This document shows positions 57,344 through 63,901 of a stretch of 64,000 nucleotides of DNA, one piece after another. Each line of letters starts with the position of its first letter. Positions within the stretch are counted from its first letter, which is position 1. This DNA is from Kitasatospora purpeofusca (lineage in GTDB: Bacteria; Actinomycetota; Actinomycetes; Streptomycetales; Streptomycetaceae), in the NCBI RefSeq assembly GCF_000718025.1, contig NZ_JODS01000004.1, positions 124,001 through 188,000 on the forward strand. Direction: 5' to 3'. A model generated the notes under the pieces. That model made no database searches. It saw only the letters and a program-made list of their open reading frames with translations, and was not told where the DNA came from. The position numbers and the translations under genes were made by a program.

Positions 57344-59629
57344 ATGGCCAAGCAGGCCCCGCAGAGCGATCCGGCGCAGGACGCCCCCCGGGTGTCCGCG
57401 CCCCAGCACGCGGCCGCCGGGCTGCCCGCGGTCGGCCACAGCCTGCGGATGGCCGCCGAGCAGATGGGTGTCCGCCGCACCCTCAGCACCCTGCTCAAGG
57501 TCAACCAGCCCGACGGCTTCGACTGCCCCGGCTGCGCCTGGCCCGAGCCGGGCAAGACGCACACCGCCGAGTTCTGCGAGAACGGCGCCAAGGCCGTCGC
57601 CGAGGAGGCCACCGAGCGCCGGATCCGCGCCGAGTTCTTCGCCGCGCACCCGGTCGCCGAACTCGCCGAGCGCTCCGGCTACTGGCTCGGCCAGCAGGGC
57701 CGGCTCACCGCGCCGATGCTCCTCGACGAGGGCGCCACCCACTACACCCCGATCTCCTGGGACGACGCCTTCGCGCTCATCGCCGAGGAACTGCGGGCCC
57801 TGGACACCCCGGACGGCGCCGCGTTCTACACCTCGGGCCGGACCAGCAACGAGGCCGCGTTCGCCTACCAGCTGTTCGCCCGCCGGCTCGGCACCAACAA
57901 CCTGCCGGACTGCTCCAACATGTGCCACGAGTCCTCCGGCTCGGCGCTCACCGAGACCCTCGGCGTCGGCAAGGGCAGTGTCAGCCTCAAGGACCTCTAC
58001 CAGGCCGATCTGATCATCGTCGCGGGCCAGAACCCGGGCACCAACCACCCCCGGATGCTCTCCGCCCTGGAGCGGGCCAAGCGCGCCGGCGCCACCATCG
58101 TCAGCGTCAACCCGCTGCCCGAGGCCGGGCTGGAGCGGTTCAAGAACCCGCAGCAGGCCCGCGGCCTGGTCGGCCACGGCACCAAGCTGACCGACCTCTT
58201 CCTGCAGATCCGGCTCGGCGGCGACCTCGCCCTGTTCCGCGCCCTGAACCAGCTGATCCTGGAGAAGGACGCCGTCGACCACGCCTTCGTCGCCGAGCAC
58301 GGCCACGGCTTCGAGGAGTTCGCCGCCGAGGCCCGGACCACCTCCCGCGAGGAGGTGCTCGCCGCCACCGGCCTGCCCTGGGAGCAGATCGAGGAGCTGG
58401 GCCGGATGGTTCTCGCCTCGGAGAAGGTCATCGTCTGCTGGGCGATGGGCCTCACTCAGCACAAGCACTCCGTGCCGACCATCCGCGAGGTGGTCAACTT
58501 CCTGCTGCTGCGCGGCAACGTGGGCCGCCCCGGCGCCGGCGTCTGCCCGGTGCGCGGCCACAGCAACGTCCAGGGCGACCGGACGATGGGCATCTTCGAA
58601 CGGCCCTCCGCGGCCTTCCTGGACGCCCTCGGCCGCGAGTTCTCCTTCGAACCGCCGCGCGAGCACGGCTTCGACTCGGTCGACACCATCCGGGCCATGC
58701 GGGACGGCCGGATCGGCGTCTTCTTCGCCATGGGCGGCAACTTCGTCGCCGCCACCCCGGACACCGAGGTCACCGAGGCGGCGATGCGCCGCTGCCGGCT
58801 GACCGTGCACGTCTCCACCAAGCTCAACCGCTCGCACGTGATCACCGGCGCCCGCGCGCTGATCCTGCCCACCCTCGGCCGCACCGACCGGGACGTCACC
58901 GCACGCGGCGCCCAGTTCGTCAGCGTCGAGGACTCCATGGGCCAGGTCCACTCCTCGCGCGGCGGCCTGCGCCCGCCGGCCCCGGGACTGCTCTCCGAGG
59001 TCGCCATCGTCTGCCGCCTCGCCCGCGCCGCCCTCGGTCCGCAGGACACCGTGCCGTGGGAGGACTTCGCGGACGACTACGACACCCTGCGCGACCGGAT
59101 CGCCAGGGTCGTCCCCGGCTTCCAGGACTTCAACGACAAGGTCCGCCGCCCGGGCGGCTTCACCCTCCCGCACGGCCCGCGCGACACCCGCACCTTCCCG
59201 ACCGCGACCGGCAAGGCCAACTTCACGGTCAACCCGCTCACCGCCCCCGAGGTGCCGGAGGGCCGGCTGCTGCTGCAGACGCTGCGCTCGCACGACCAGT
59301 ACAACACCACCATCTACGGCCTCGACGACCGCTACCGCGGCATCACGGGCGGGCGTCGGGTGGTGCTCGTCAACCCGGCGGACGCGGACGAGTTCGGCCT
59401 GTCCGACGGCCAGTACGTGGACCTGGTCAGCGAGTGGAAGGACGGCGTGGAGCGCCGCGCCCCGCACTTCCGCGTCGTCCACTACCCGGTGGCGCGGGGC
59501 GGGGCGGCCGCGTACTACCCGGAGACGAACGTGTTGGTGCCGCTGGACTCCACGGCGGACGTCAGCAACACCCCGACGTCGAAGGCGGTCGTGATCCGCT
59601 TCGAGGCCGACAGCGGCGCCGATGCCTGA
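57344..59629 (+). CDS. YdeP/FdhF-family molybdopterin oxidoreductase
   Basis: This 761-residue protein shows the YdeP-type N-terminal FDCPGCAWPEPG, then SGRTSNEAAFAYQLFAR, CSNMCHESSGSAL, GQNPGTNHPRML, the cofactor segment RGHSNVQGDRTMGI and the C-terminal MoCo-binding YNTTIYGLDDRYRG. The classical N-terminal 4Fe-4S cysteines are reduced to CPGC. ATG 57344 follows AAGGAG. YdeP in E. coli is linked to acid resistance; the substrate is unknown. No FdhD gene is adjacent. Confidence 0.92.
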   Translation: MAKQAPQSDPAQDAPRVSAPQHAAAGLPAVGHSLRMAAEQMGVRRTLSTLLKVNQPDGFDCPGCAWPEPGKTHTAEFCENGAKAVAEEATERRIRAEFFAAHPVAELAERSGYWLGQQGRLTAPMLLDEGATHYTPISWDDAFALIAEELRALDTPDGAAFYTSGRTSNEAAFAYQLFARRLGTNNLPDCSNMCHESSGSALTETLGVGKGSVSLKDLYQADLIIVAGQNPGTNHPRMLSALERAKRAGATIVSVNPLPEAGLERFKNPQQARGLVGHGTKLTDLFLQIRLGGDLALFRALNQLILEKDAVDHAFVAEHGHGFEEFAAEARTTSREEVLAATGLPWEQIEELGRMVLASEKVIVCWAMGLTQHKHSVPTIREVVNFLLLRGNVGRPGAGVCPVRGHSNVQGDRTMGIFERPSAAFLDALGREFSFEPPREHGFDSVDTIRAMRDGRIGVFFAMGGNFVAATPDTEVTEAAMRRCRLTVHVSTKLNRSHVITGARALILPTLGRTDRDVTARGAQFVSVEDSMGQVHSSRGGLRPPAPGLLSEVAIVCRLARAALGPQDTVPWEDFADDYDTLRDRIARVVPGFQDFNDKVRRPGGFTLPHGPRDTRTFPTATGKANFTVNPLTAPEVPEGRLLLQTLRSHDQYNTTIYGLDDRYRGITGGRRVVLVNPADADEFGLSDGQYVDLVSEWKDGVERRAPHFRVVHYPVARGGAAAYYPETNVLVPLDSTADVSNTPTSKAVVIRFEADSGADA

Positions 59630-60266
59630 TCCCTCCGGCCCTGACCCGACGGTGCTCCACCCGATGCCGGAGCAGCCCCGCGTGGTGCTGCTCCGGCCGC
59701 TGGTGACGTCGCCGCTGATCGAGGTCGGGGAGTTCACCTACTACGACGACCCGGACGACCCGACGGCGTTCGAGACCCGGAACGTGCTGTACCACTACGG
59801 CCCGGAGCGGCTGGTCATCGGCAGGTACTGCGCCCTGGGCACCGGCGTCCGCTTCATCATGAACGGCGCCAACCACCGGACGGACGGCCCGTCGACCTTT
59901 CCGTTCCCGATCATGGGCGGCTCCTGGGCCGCGCATTTCGACCTGCTCACCGATCTCCCGAACCGTGGCGACACGGTGGCGGGCAGTGATGTGTGGTTCG
60001 GCAACGGCGTGACGGTGATGCCCGGCGTCCGCATCGGCCACGGCGCGATCGTGGCGACGGGCTCGGTGGTCACGGCGGACGTCCCGGACTACGCGGTCGT
60101 CGGGGGCAACCCGGCCCGGGTGATCCGCCGCCGGTACGAGGAGGCGGACGTCGCCCGTCTCGTGGCTGTGGCCTGGTGGGACTGGCCTGCTGAGCACATC
60201 ACCGCCCATGTGCGGACGATCATGTCCGGGACGGTGGAGGAGCTGGAGGCGGTGGCACCGGAGTAG
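59622..60266 (+). CDS. Hexapeptide-repeat acetyltransferase (Vat/CatB-like)
   Basis: This 214-residue left-handed beta-helix enzyme has hexapeptide repeats LVIGRYCALGTGVRFIM and DVWFGNGVTVMPGVRIGHGA, then IVATGSVVTADVPDYAVVGGNPA. The NGANHRTDG loop resembles streptogramin/xenobiotic acetyltransferases. It overlaps the oxidoreductase gene by 8 bases, so is coupled to it. It may acetylate an antibiotic, sugar or other amine/alcohol; substrate unknown. Confidence 0.92.
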   Translation: MPDPSGPDPTVLHPMPEQPRVVLLRPLVTSPLIEVGEFTYYDDPDDPTAFETRNVLYHYGPERLVIGRYCALGTGVRFIMNGANHRTDGPSTFPFPIMGGSWAAHFDLLTDLPNRGDTVAGSDVWFGNGVTVMPGVRIGHGAIVATGSVVTADVPDYAVVGGNPARVIRRRYEEADVARLVAVAWWDWPAEHITAHVRTIMSGTVEELEAVAPE

Positions 60267-60284
60267 TTCTGGCAGTCTGCCCAG

Positions 60285-60680
60285 GTGTCGAAGAAGCAGA
60301 AGCACGTCACGACCTTCGCCGAGTTGGTGGCGGCCATGCCGTCACCGGCGGAGGATTCCCATGGCTCCTACGTCCAGATGCCCGTGGCTGCCCGCGGCTT
60401 CACCGATGCCGACGGCTGCTACTGGCGGCTCACCCGCGGCCCGATCGATCCCCGCCGGGCCAAGCGGCTCGCGGTTGATGCGGACGTGATGACGATGGGC
60501 ACCTACTACGAGGAGCGGGTCGAACGGTGGCTTCCGCGTTTCGTCAAGGAGGCCGAACGCCCGGCGGCCTGGGTGGAGGCACGGGCCCGCTTCGACGCTG
60601 ATGAGCTGCCGATTCATGAGGCGTACGAGTTTGTTGGGGAGGACGGCCGCGTCCTGCTTTTCATCGAGACGTACTGCTGA
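60285..60680 (+). CDS. Hypothetical protein
   Basis: This 131-residue soluble protein starts at GTG 60285 (MSKKQKHVTTFAELV), 18 bases after the acetyltransferase gene. It has a conserved-looking middle WRLTRGPIDPRRAKRL and an acidic C-terminus. No membrane segment, signal peptide or known motif. Codon use is like the neighbours. I do not recognise it. Confidence 0.7.
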   Translation: MSKKQKHVTTFAELVAAMPSPAEDSHGSYVQMPVAARGFTDADGCYWRLTRGPIDPRRAKRLAVDADVMTMGTYYEERVERWLPRFVKEAERPAAWVEARARFDADELPIHEAYEFVGEDGRVLLFIETYC

Positions 60681-60721
60681 GTCCGGAACGAGCGCGACCG
60701 AACTCGGCCGGGAGGCACTCC

Positions 60722-60756
60722 GGAGTGGGAAGTCGGCGGTTCCGACTTCCCACTCC
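60722..60756. repeat. GGAAGTCG palindrome, copy d
   Basis: GGAGTGGGAAGTCGG/CCGACTTCCCACTCC, perfect 15-bp arms, 5-base loop, in the gap after the hypothetical gene. Confidence 0.85.
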
Positions 60757-60833
60757 ACCCCTTGCCCTCGCCAGGAGGAACAGCGGCCACTTGATGGCAG
60801 CCCCTCGATCGCGCCGAGCGAGAGGCCAGCGGG

Positions 60834-61099
60834 ATCACGCGGGCTGGTCGAATCCGCTGGCCTTGATCGATTCGAGCAGGCTGAGGAAGGTCGCAGGATC
60901 CGTACCCAGGATCGTTCCGGGCTCGTCGGACTCCCGCAGTTCCACCACCTCACCGCGAGCACGGACCTCCACGCACTCGTTGTTCGCCGCGCTGTAACTG
61001 GACCTCTGCCAGCCGGAGCTGCTCACACCTTCCCCTTTCCGTCCGTGGCGCCGATACCCCTGGCCAAAGCCGACAACCCCGGACTCCCCGGTCATCTCC
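60834..61099. repeat. Segmental duplication, copy 1 (see 62114-62379)
   Basis: About 266 bases including a whole DUF397 gene and its upstream 70 bases match 62114-62379 at roughly nine bases in ten. The ends of the match are close to the gene stop and the CATCTCCT at the upstream edge. Confidence 0.8.
60835..61026 (-). CDS. DUF397 protein (copy 1)
   Basis: This is a 63-residue DUF397 protein: SGWQRSSYSAANNECVEVR, then VVELRESDEPGT and a C-terminal FLSLLESIKASGFD. The family is usually encoded beside an XRE/DUF5753 regulator in WhiJ/BldB-like developmental switches, but none is adjacent here. GTG 61026 follows GGGGAAGG. A longer frame reaches 61095. It is nearly identical to the protein at 62115. 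A degenerate hairpin lies behind it at about 60801-60827. Confidence 0.85.
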   Translation of the reverse strand: MSSSGWQRSSYSAANNECVEVRARGEVVELRESDEPGTILGTDPATFLSLLESIKASGFDQPA

Positions 61100-61136
61100 T
61101 ATGCCTTGTCCGGCCGATCAGTTGAGCCGTGGACCC

Positions 61137-61142
61137 TAGACT
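61137..61142 (+). promoter_or_regulatory. -10 box TAGACT of leaderless DUF3592 gene
   Basis: TAGACT, then CCGGTCC, then ATG 61150; no ribosome-binding site. Confidence 0.5.
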
Positions 61143-61149
61143 CCGGTCC

Positions 61150-61557
61150 ATGAACGTTGTGGCTGTCGCCTTTGGCTGCCTGCTCGGCCTCGGTGCTTGC
61201 TACGGCGCACGGGAGACCGTCCGGGTGCACCGAATACGGAATCATGGCGTGCGCGCCGTCGGCGAGGTCGACCACATCCGGACCGACACCGATGGAGACG
61301 GAGCCCTCCAGCACCACCCGGTGGTCCGCTTCACCCTTCCGGACGGAAAGACGGTGCTGGCGGAGAGCGCCACCAGCATGCCGGGCTTCTGCCCGCTCAG
61401 CCCGGGCGAACAGGTCGAGGTCGCCTACCACCCCCGCCGACCCGAACTGATCGTCATCCCCGGCTTCGACGGGCCCGCCAACCCGTGGCTGTACGGCTGC
61501 CTCACGTTGTTCCTGGCCGGCTTTTCCGCCCTGCTTCTGTACGCCGCGGTCATTTAG
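61150..61557 (+). CDS. DUF3592 membrane protein
   Basis: This 135-residue protein has an N-terminal membrane helix (about 2-20), an extracytoplasmic or cytosolic beta domain (GVRAVGEVDHI, VVRFTLPDGKTVLAES, GEQVEVAYHPRRPE) and a C-terminal helix (about 113-133). That is the DUF3592 layout. ATG 61150 lacks a ribosome site; TAGACT lies 7 bases upstream. Function unknown. It is flanked by DUF397 genes on the opposite strand. Confidence 0.82.
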   Translation: MNVVAVAFGCLLGLGACYGARETVRVHRIRNHGVRAVGEVDHIRTDTDGDGALQHHPVVRFTLPDGKTVLAESATSMPGFCPLSPGEQVEVAYHPRRPELIVIPGFDGPANPWLYGCLTLFLAGFSALLLYAAVI

Positions 61558-61598
61558 CTCACGATCGGCCGAACAGCCCAGTGGCGCATCACTCGGCA

Positions 61599-61622
61599 GG
61601 AAGTCGGCCCGGCCGACTTTCC
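61599..61622. repeat. GGAAGTCG palindrome, copy e
   Basis: GGAAGTCGGCC/GGCCGACTTTCC, one extra T in the right arm. Downstream flank CTCCAGCTTGGCCTCAG is shared with copy h. Confidence 0.8.
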
Positions 61623-61663
61623 ACTCCAGCTTGGCCTCAGCCGGGCGGACAGCGCCCCGGATC

Positions 61664-61700
61664 CTGCTGCCCCTCGCTCGAACCGAGCGAGGGGCAGCAG
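61664..61700. repeat. CTCGCTCG hairpin, orphan copy
   Basis: 17-bp perfect stem CTGCTGCCCCTCGCTCG/CGAGCGAGGGGCAGCAG with loop AAC; no DUF397 gene directly upstream of it. Confidence 0.85.
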
Positions 61701-61707
61701 CCTGGCC

Positions 61708-61734
61708 CAGGAAGTCGGAACCACCGACTTCCTG
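61708..61734. repeat. GGAAGTCG palindrome, copy f
   Basis: CAGGAAGTCGG/CCGACTTCCTG, 5-base loop. Confidence 0.85.
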
Positions 61735-61748
61735 CACTCGCGGAGCGA

Positions 61749-61783
61749 GGAGTGGGAAGTCGGCGAATTCGACTTCCCACTCC
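61749..61783. repeat. GGAAGTCG palindrome, copy g
   Basis: GGAGTGGGAAGTCG/CGACTTCCCACTCC, 14-bp arms, 7-base loop containing GAATT. Confidence 0.85.
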
Positions 61784-61825
61784 CCGCCCGCCTTGGCTCA
61801 GCTGTGAGGGGCGGCGGCTTGGGTG

Positions 61826-61858
61826 GCTGGCCCTCGCTCGAGCCGAGCGAGGGCCAGC
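61826..61858 (-). terminator. CTCGCTCG hairpin behind DUF397 (copy 2)
   Basis: GCTGGCCCTCGCTCG/CGAGCGAGGGCCAGC, 15 bp, loop AGC, 4 bases after the stop codon. Confidence 0.8.
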
Positions 61859-61862
61859 GAGA

Positions 61863-62054
61863 TCACGCGGGCTGGTCGAGATCGCCGGCCTTGATGGCAT
61901 CGAGGAGGTCGGCGAGAACTGCCGGAGCAGCCCGGAGGACGACTGCGCCGTCATCGGACTCGCGTAGCGCAACCAGCCCGCCCATCAGGCGAACCTCGAC
62001 ACACGCATTACTTGAGCCCGAGTAGCTGGACTTCTGCCAACGACGATTGAGCAC
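61863..62054 (-). CDS. DUF397 protein (copy 2)
   Basis: This 63-residue protein (MLNRRWQKSSYSG, NACVEVRL, LVALRESDDGAVVLRA, DLLDAIKAGDLD) is a typical DUF397 member. GGGGAAGGG lies about 8 bases before ATG 62054. It differs clearly from copies 1 and 3, so it is an older paralogue. Followed at once by a CTCGCTCG hairpin. Confidence 0.87.
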   Translation of the reverse strand: MLNRRWQKSSYSGSSNACVEVRLMGGLVALRESDDGAVVLRAAPAVLADLLDAIKAGDLDQPA

Positions 62055-62078
62055 GCCGCCCTTCCCCGTACCGTTGGC

Positions 62079-62107
62079 GGCCCCTCGCTCGAACCGAGCG
62101 AGGGGCC
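62079..62107 (-). terminator. CTCGCTCG hairpin behind DUF397 (copy 3)
   Basis: GGCCCCTCGCTCG/CGAGCGAGGGGCC, 13 bp, loop AAC, 7 bases after the stop codon. Confidence 0.8.
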
Positions 62108-62113
62108 GGCGAG

Positions 62114-62379
62114 ATCACGCGTACTGGTCGAATCCGCTGGCCTTGATCGATTCGAGCAGGTTGAGGAAGGTCGCAGGATCCGCGCCGAGGATCGTTCCGG
62201 GCTCGTCGGACTCCCGGAGTTCCACCACCTCGCCGCAAACACGGACCTCCACGCACTCGTTGTTCGCCGCGCTGAAACTGGACTTCTGCCAGCCGGAGCT
62301 GTTCACGCCTTCCCCTTTCCGTCCGTGATGCCAGTACCCCTGGCCACAGCCGACAGCCCCGGACTTCCCGATCATCTCC
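62114..62379. repeat. Segmental duplication, copy 2
   Basis: Counterpart of 60834-61099. Confidence 0.8.
62115..62306 (-). CDS. DUF397 protein (copy 3)
   Basis: This 63-residue protein (SSGWQKSSFSAANNECVEVR, VVELRESDEPGTILGADP, LLESIKASGFD) is a recent duplicate of the gene at 60835. GTG 62306 follows GGGGAAGG, as in copy 1. The changes between copies are mostly at third positions and keep the frame, so both seem to be under selection. Confidence 0.86.
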   Translation of the reverse strand: MNSSGWQKSSFSAANNECVEVRVCGEVVELRESDEPGTILGADPATFLNLLESIKASGFDQYA

Positions 62380-62397
62380 TGGCGGCACCTCGCTCGA

Positions 62398-62424
62398 CAG
62401 GAAGTCGGCCCGGCCGACTTCCTG
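62398..62424. repeat. GGAAGTCG palindrome, copy h
   Basis: CAGGAAGTCGGCC/GGCCGACTTCCTG, perfect 13-bp arms around one base. The base sequence just before it, CCTCGCTCGA, is half of the other palindrome family. Confidence 0.85.
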
Positions 62425-62577
62425 CTCCAGCTTTGCCTCGGCTGGGCGGACGATCGCGGGGGAGGAATGGAACACGCGCTCGAAGTACCATCCCTGCAAG
62501 GTTCTCCGGCCGGTACTTCTCAACCTCCGCAGTGGCGTGGTCGGACGGGGACATCCCTGCAGAGAGGGCAGAGGGCG

Positions 62578-63147
62578 ATGAGTGTGGCTGAGAGTTGGTC
62601 GCGTGTGATGAGTCTTCTTCGGGAGCACGCGCCGGCCGATCACGCGGATCTGCCGGGGCCCGCTACGGAGCAGATGCTCGCGGCAGCCGAAGAGCGGATG
62701 GGGATCTCCCTGCATGTGGACCTGCGGACGTGGCTGTTGCAGAACAATCCGGATCTGCCGGTGGAGGACGTCGACGACGACGTGATGTGCTGCGGCTTCG
62801 ACGGGTTCCCCGACGAGGGAAGCTTCTTTCTGGGTGTCCGGGCGATGGAGAGGCTTTACGCGAACCGCTCGACGTCCTGTGGATTCGACCCTCCGGACCA
62901 GCCGGACTATCCGTTCTGGCGTAACGAGTGGATCCCGTTCCTGTCCGACCAGGACGGCTGGAGGGGAAAGTTCATCGATGTGCGGGACGGGCGCGTCGGC
63001 AGCTGGTTCGTGGGTGAGATCACGGTCACGGGCGAGTACGAGTCGATGGCCCAGTACTTCGACTCCGTGGCGGAGACGCTGACGAGGATCGCTGATGGAA
63101 GCTCCCCGGTCTGTCGGTTCACCGAAGGCCGGCTTGTCTGGTCGTGA
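62578..63147 (+). CDS. SMI1/KNR4 family protein
   Basis: This 189-residue protein has the SMI1/KNR4 fold signature. Its N-terminal helices include LPGPATEQMLAAAEERMGI, then LHVDLRTWLLQNNPDLP and NEWIPFLSDQDGWRGKFIDVRDGRVG. Bacterial members are often immunity proteins for polymorphic toxins or loose partners. GAGGGC precedes ATG 62578. No toxin gene is adjacent. Its last 29 bases overlap a transposase remnant on the other strand. Confidence 0.85.
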   Translation: MSVAESWSRVMSLLREHAPADHADLPGPATEQMLAAAEERMGISLHVDLRTWLLQNNPDLPVEDVDDDVMCCGFDGFPDEGSFFLGVRAMERLYANRSTSCGFDPPDQPDYPFWRNEWIPFLSDQDGWRGKFIDVRDGRVGSWFVGEITVTGEYESMAQYFDSVAETLTRIADGSSPVCRFTEGRLVWS

Positions 63148-63355
63148 GACGGTCCTCAACTGGATGACGGCCATTGCCAGGCGTGAGGATGGCTGCGGCG
63201 ATGACGGTCATCCGGTCGGGGCTGCAGCGGGCCCGGCGGAGGATCTGCCAGGACTTGAGTCGCGCGATGCTTCGTTCGACCGGTGCTCGTTCCGTTGACA
63301 AGGCTCGGTTGACGCCACCTGCGCTGATGAATTGGGACGTCGAGCTCGTTTCTCA
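63119..63355 (-). pseudogene. IS5-like transposase remnant
   Basis: The frame reads GGVNRALSTERAPVERSIAR then LKSWQILRRARCSPDR and MTVIAAAIL, the C-terminal end of an IS5-type DDE transposase (NRALSxxRAxVERxIAxLK pattern with the catalytic Glu). The frame is closed by a stop at its upstream end near 63356, and the rest of the element and inverted repeats are missing. It marks an old insertion at the edge of the DUF397 region. Confidence 0.75.
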
Positions 63356-63441
63356 ACGGCACGGGAGCCTCGTGCCTAACGGAACGCTGGCCCGTCACCC
63401 GATCAGTGGCCACTCCGAAAGACCTCAGTGACCCGGATCCT

Positions 63442-63474
63442 GCGGCCCCTCGCTCGGCCCGAGCGAGGGGCCGC
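63442..63474 (-). terminator. CTCGCTCG hairpin behind DUF397 (copy 4)
   Basis: GCGGCCCCTCGCTCG/CGAGCGAGGGGCCGC, 15 bp, loop GCC, 5 bases after the stop. Confidence 0.8.
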
Positions 63475-63479
63475 CGAGA

Positions 63480-63695
63480 TCACGCGTGGTGGTCGAGTTC
63501 GCCAACCTTGATCGCATCGAGGAGGTCGGCGGAGGTGGCTGTGGCAGTGTGAAGTATGAGTTCACCGTCATCGGACTCCCGGAGTTCAACCAGCCCGCCT
63601 GCAGTTCGGACTTCCACGCAGTTATCGCTTGAGCTGCTGAAGGAAGACTTCTGGTTGGTGCTGTGGCGCCTCGCTCGGGTCGAGCGAGGCGCCAC
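63480..63695 (-). CDS. DUF397 gene with fused or truncated 5' end (copy 4)
   Basis: The body is normal DUF397 (NQKSSFSSSSDNCVEVR, GLVELRESDDGELILHT, DLLDAIKVGELDHHA), but the usual N-terminal Met/Trp region is missing. The only near start is GTG 63695, inside the hairpin that ends the upstream gene, adding APRSTRARRHST; a longer frame reaches 63791 antiparallel in phase to the neighbour's coding region. No ribosome site is seen. It is probably 5'-truncated by recombination at the hairpin and may not be expressed. Confidence 0.5.
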   Translation of the reverse strand: MAPRSTRARRHSTNQKSSFSSSSDNCVEVRTAGGLVELRESDDGELILHTATATSADLLDAIKVGELDHHA

Positions 63696-63697
63696 AG
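63661..63697 (-). terminator. CTCGCTCG hairpin behind DUF397 (copy 5)
   Basis: 17-bp perfect stem CTGTGGCGCCTCGCTCG/CGAGCGAGGCGCCACAG, loop GGT, 2 bases after the stop codon. It also overlaps the start region of copy 4. Confidence 0.85.
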
Positions 63698-63699
63698 GG

Positions 63700-63891
63700 T
63701 CAGGCGTAGTGGTCCAGCGCGTCGGCCTTGATGATGCGGAGGAGGTCGGCGAAGGCGGCGGAAGTGGCGTGGAGTATGAGTTCGCCGTCATCGGATTCGC
63801 GGAGTTCGACCAGTCCGTTCATGGAGCGCACCTCGACACAGTCACCACCTGAGCCGCTGAACGATGACTTCTGCCAGTTGATATCAGGCAT
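63700..63891 (-). CDS. DUF397 protein (copy 5), paired with HTH regulator
   Basis: This 63-residue protein (MPDINWQKSSFSGSGGDCVE, GLVELRESDDGELILHA, DLLRIIKADALD) starts at ATG 63891 with GAGAGG 6 bases upstream. It lies 10 bases after the HTH/DUF5753 gene, the standard pairing for this family, so these two are likely one operon. Confidence 0.88.
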   Translation of the reverse strand: MPDINWQKSSFSGSGGDCVEVRSMNGLVELRESDDGELILHATSAAFADLLRIIKADALDHYA

Positions 63892-63901
63892 CCTCGGCCT
63901 C

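Larger units (their letters stand above)
61558..61862. other. Intergenic region of palindromes
   Basis: These 305 bases carry three GGAAGTCG palindromes and two CTCGCTCG hairpins and no credible gene. Confidence 0.75.

Noticed and set aside
57176..59737. 853-codon minus-strand frame over the YdeP gene
   Set aside because: Shadow of the plus-strand oxidoreductase, which carries all the motifs.
60801..63697. CTCGCTCG palindromes as a CRISPR array
   Set aside because: Spacing is irregular and whole genes lie between copies.
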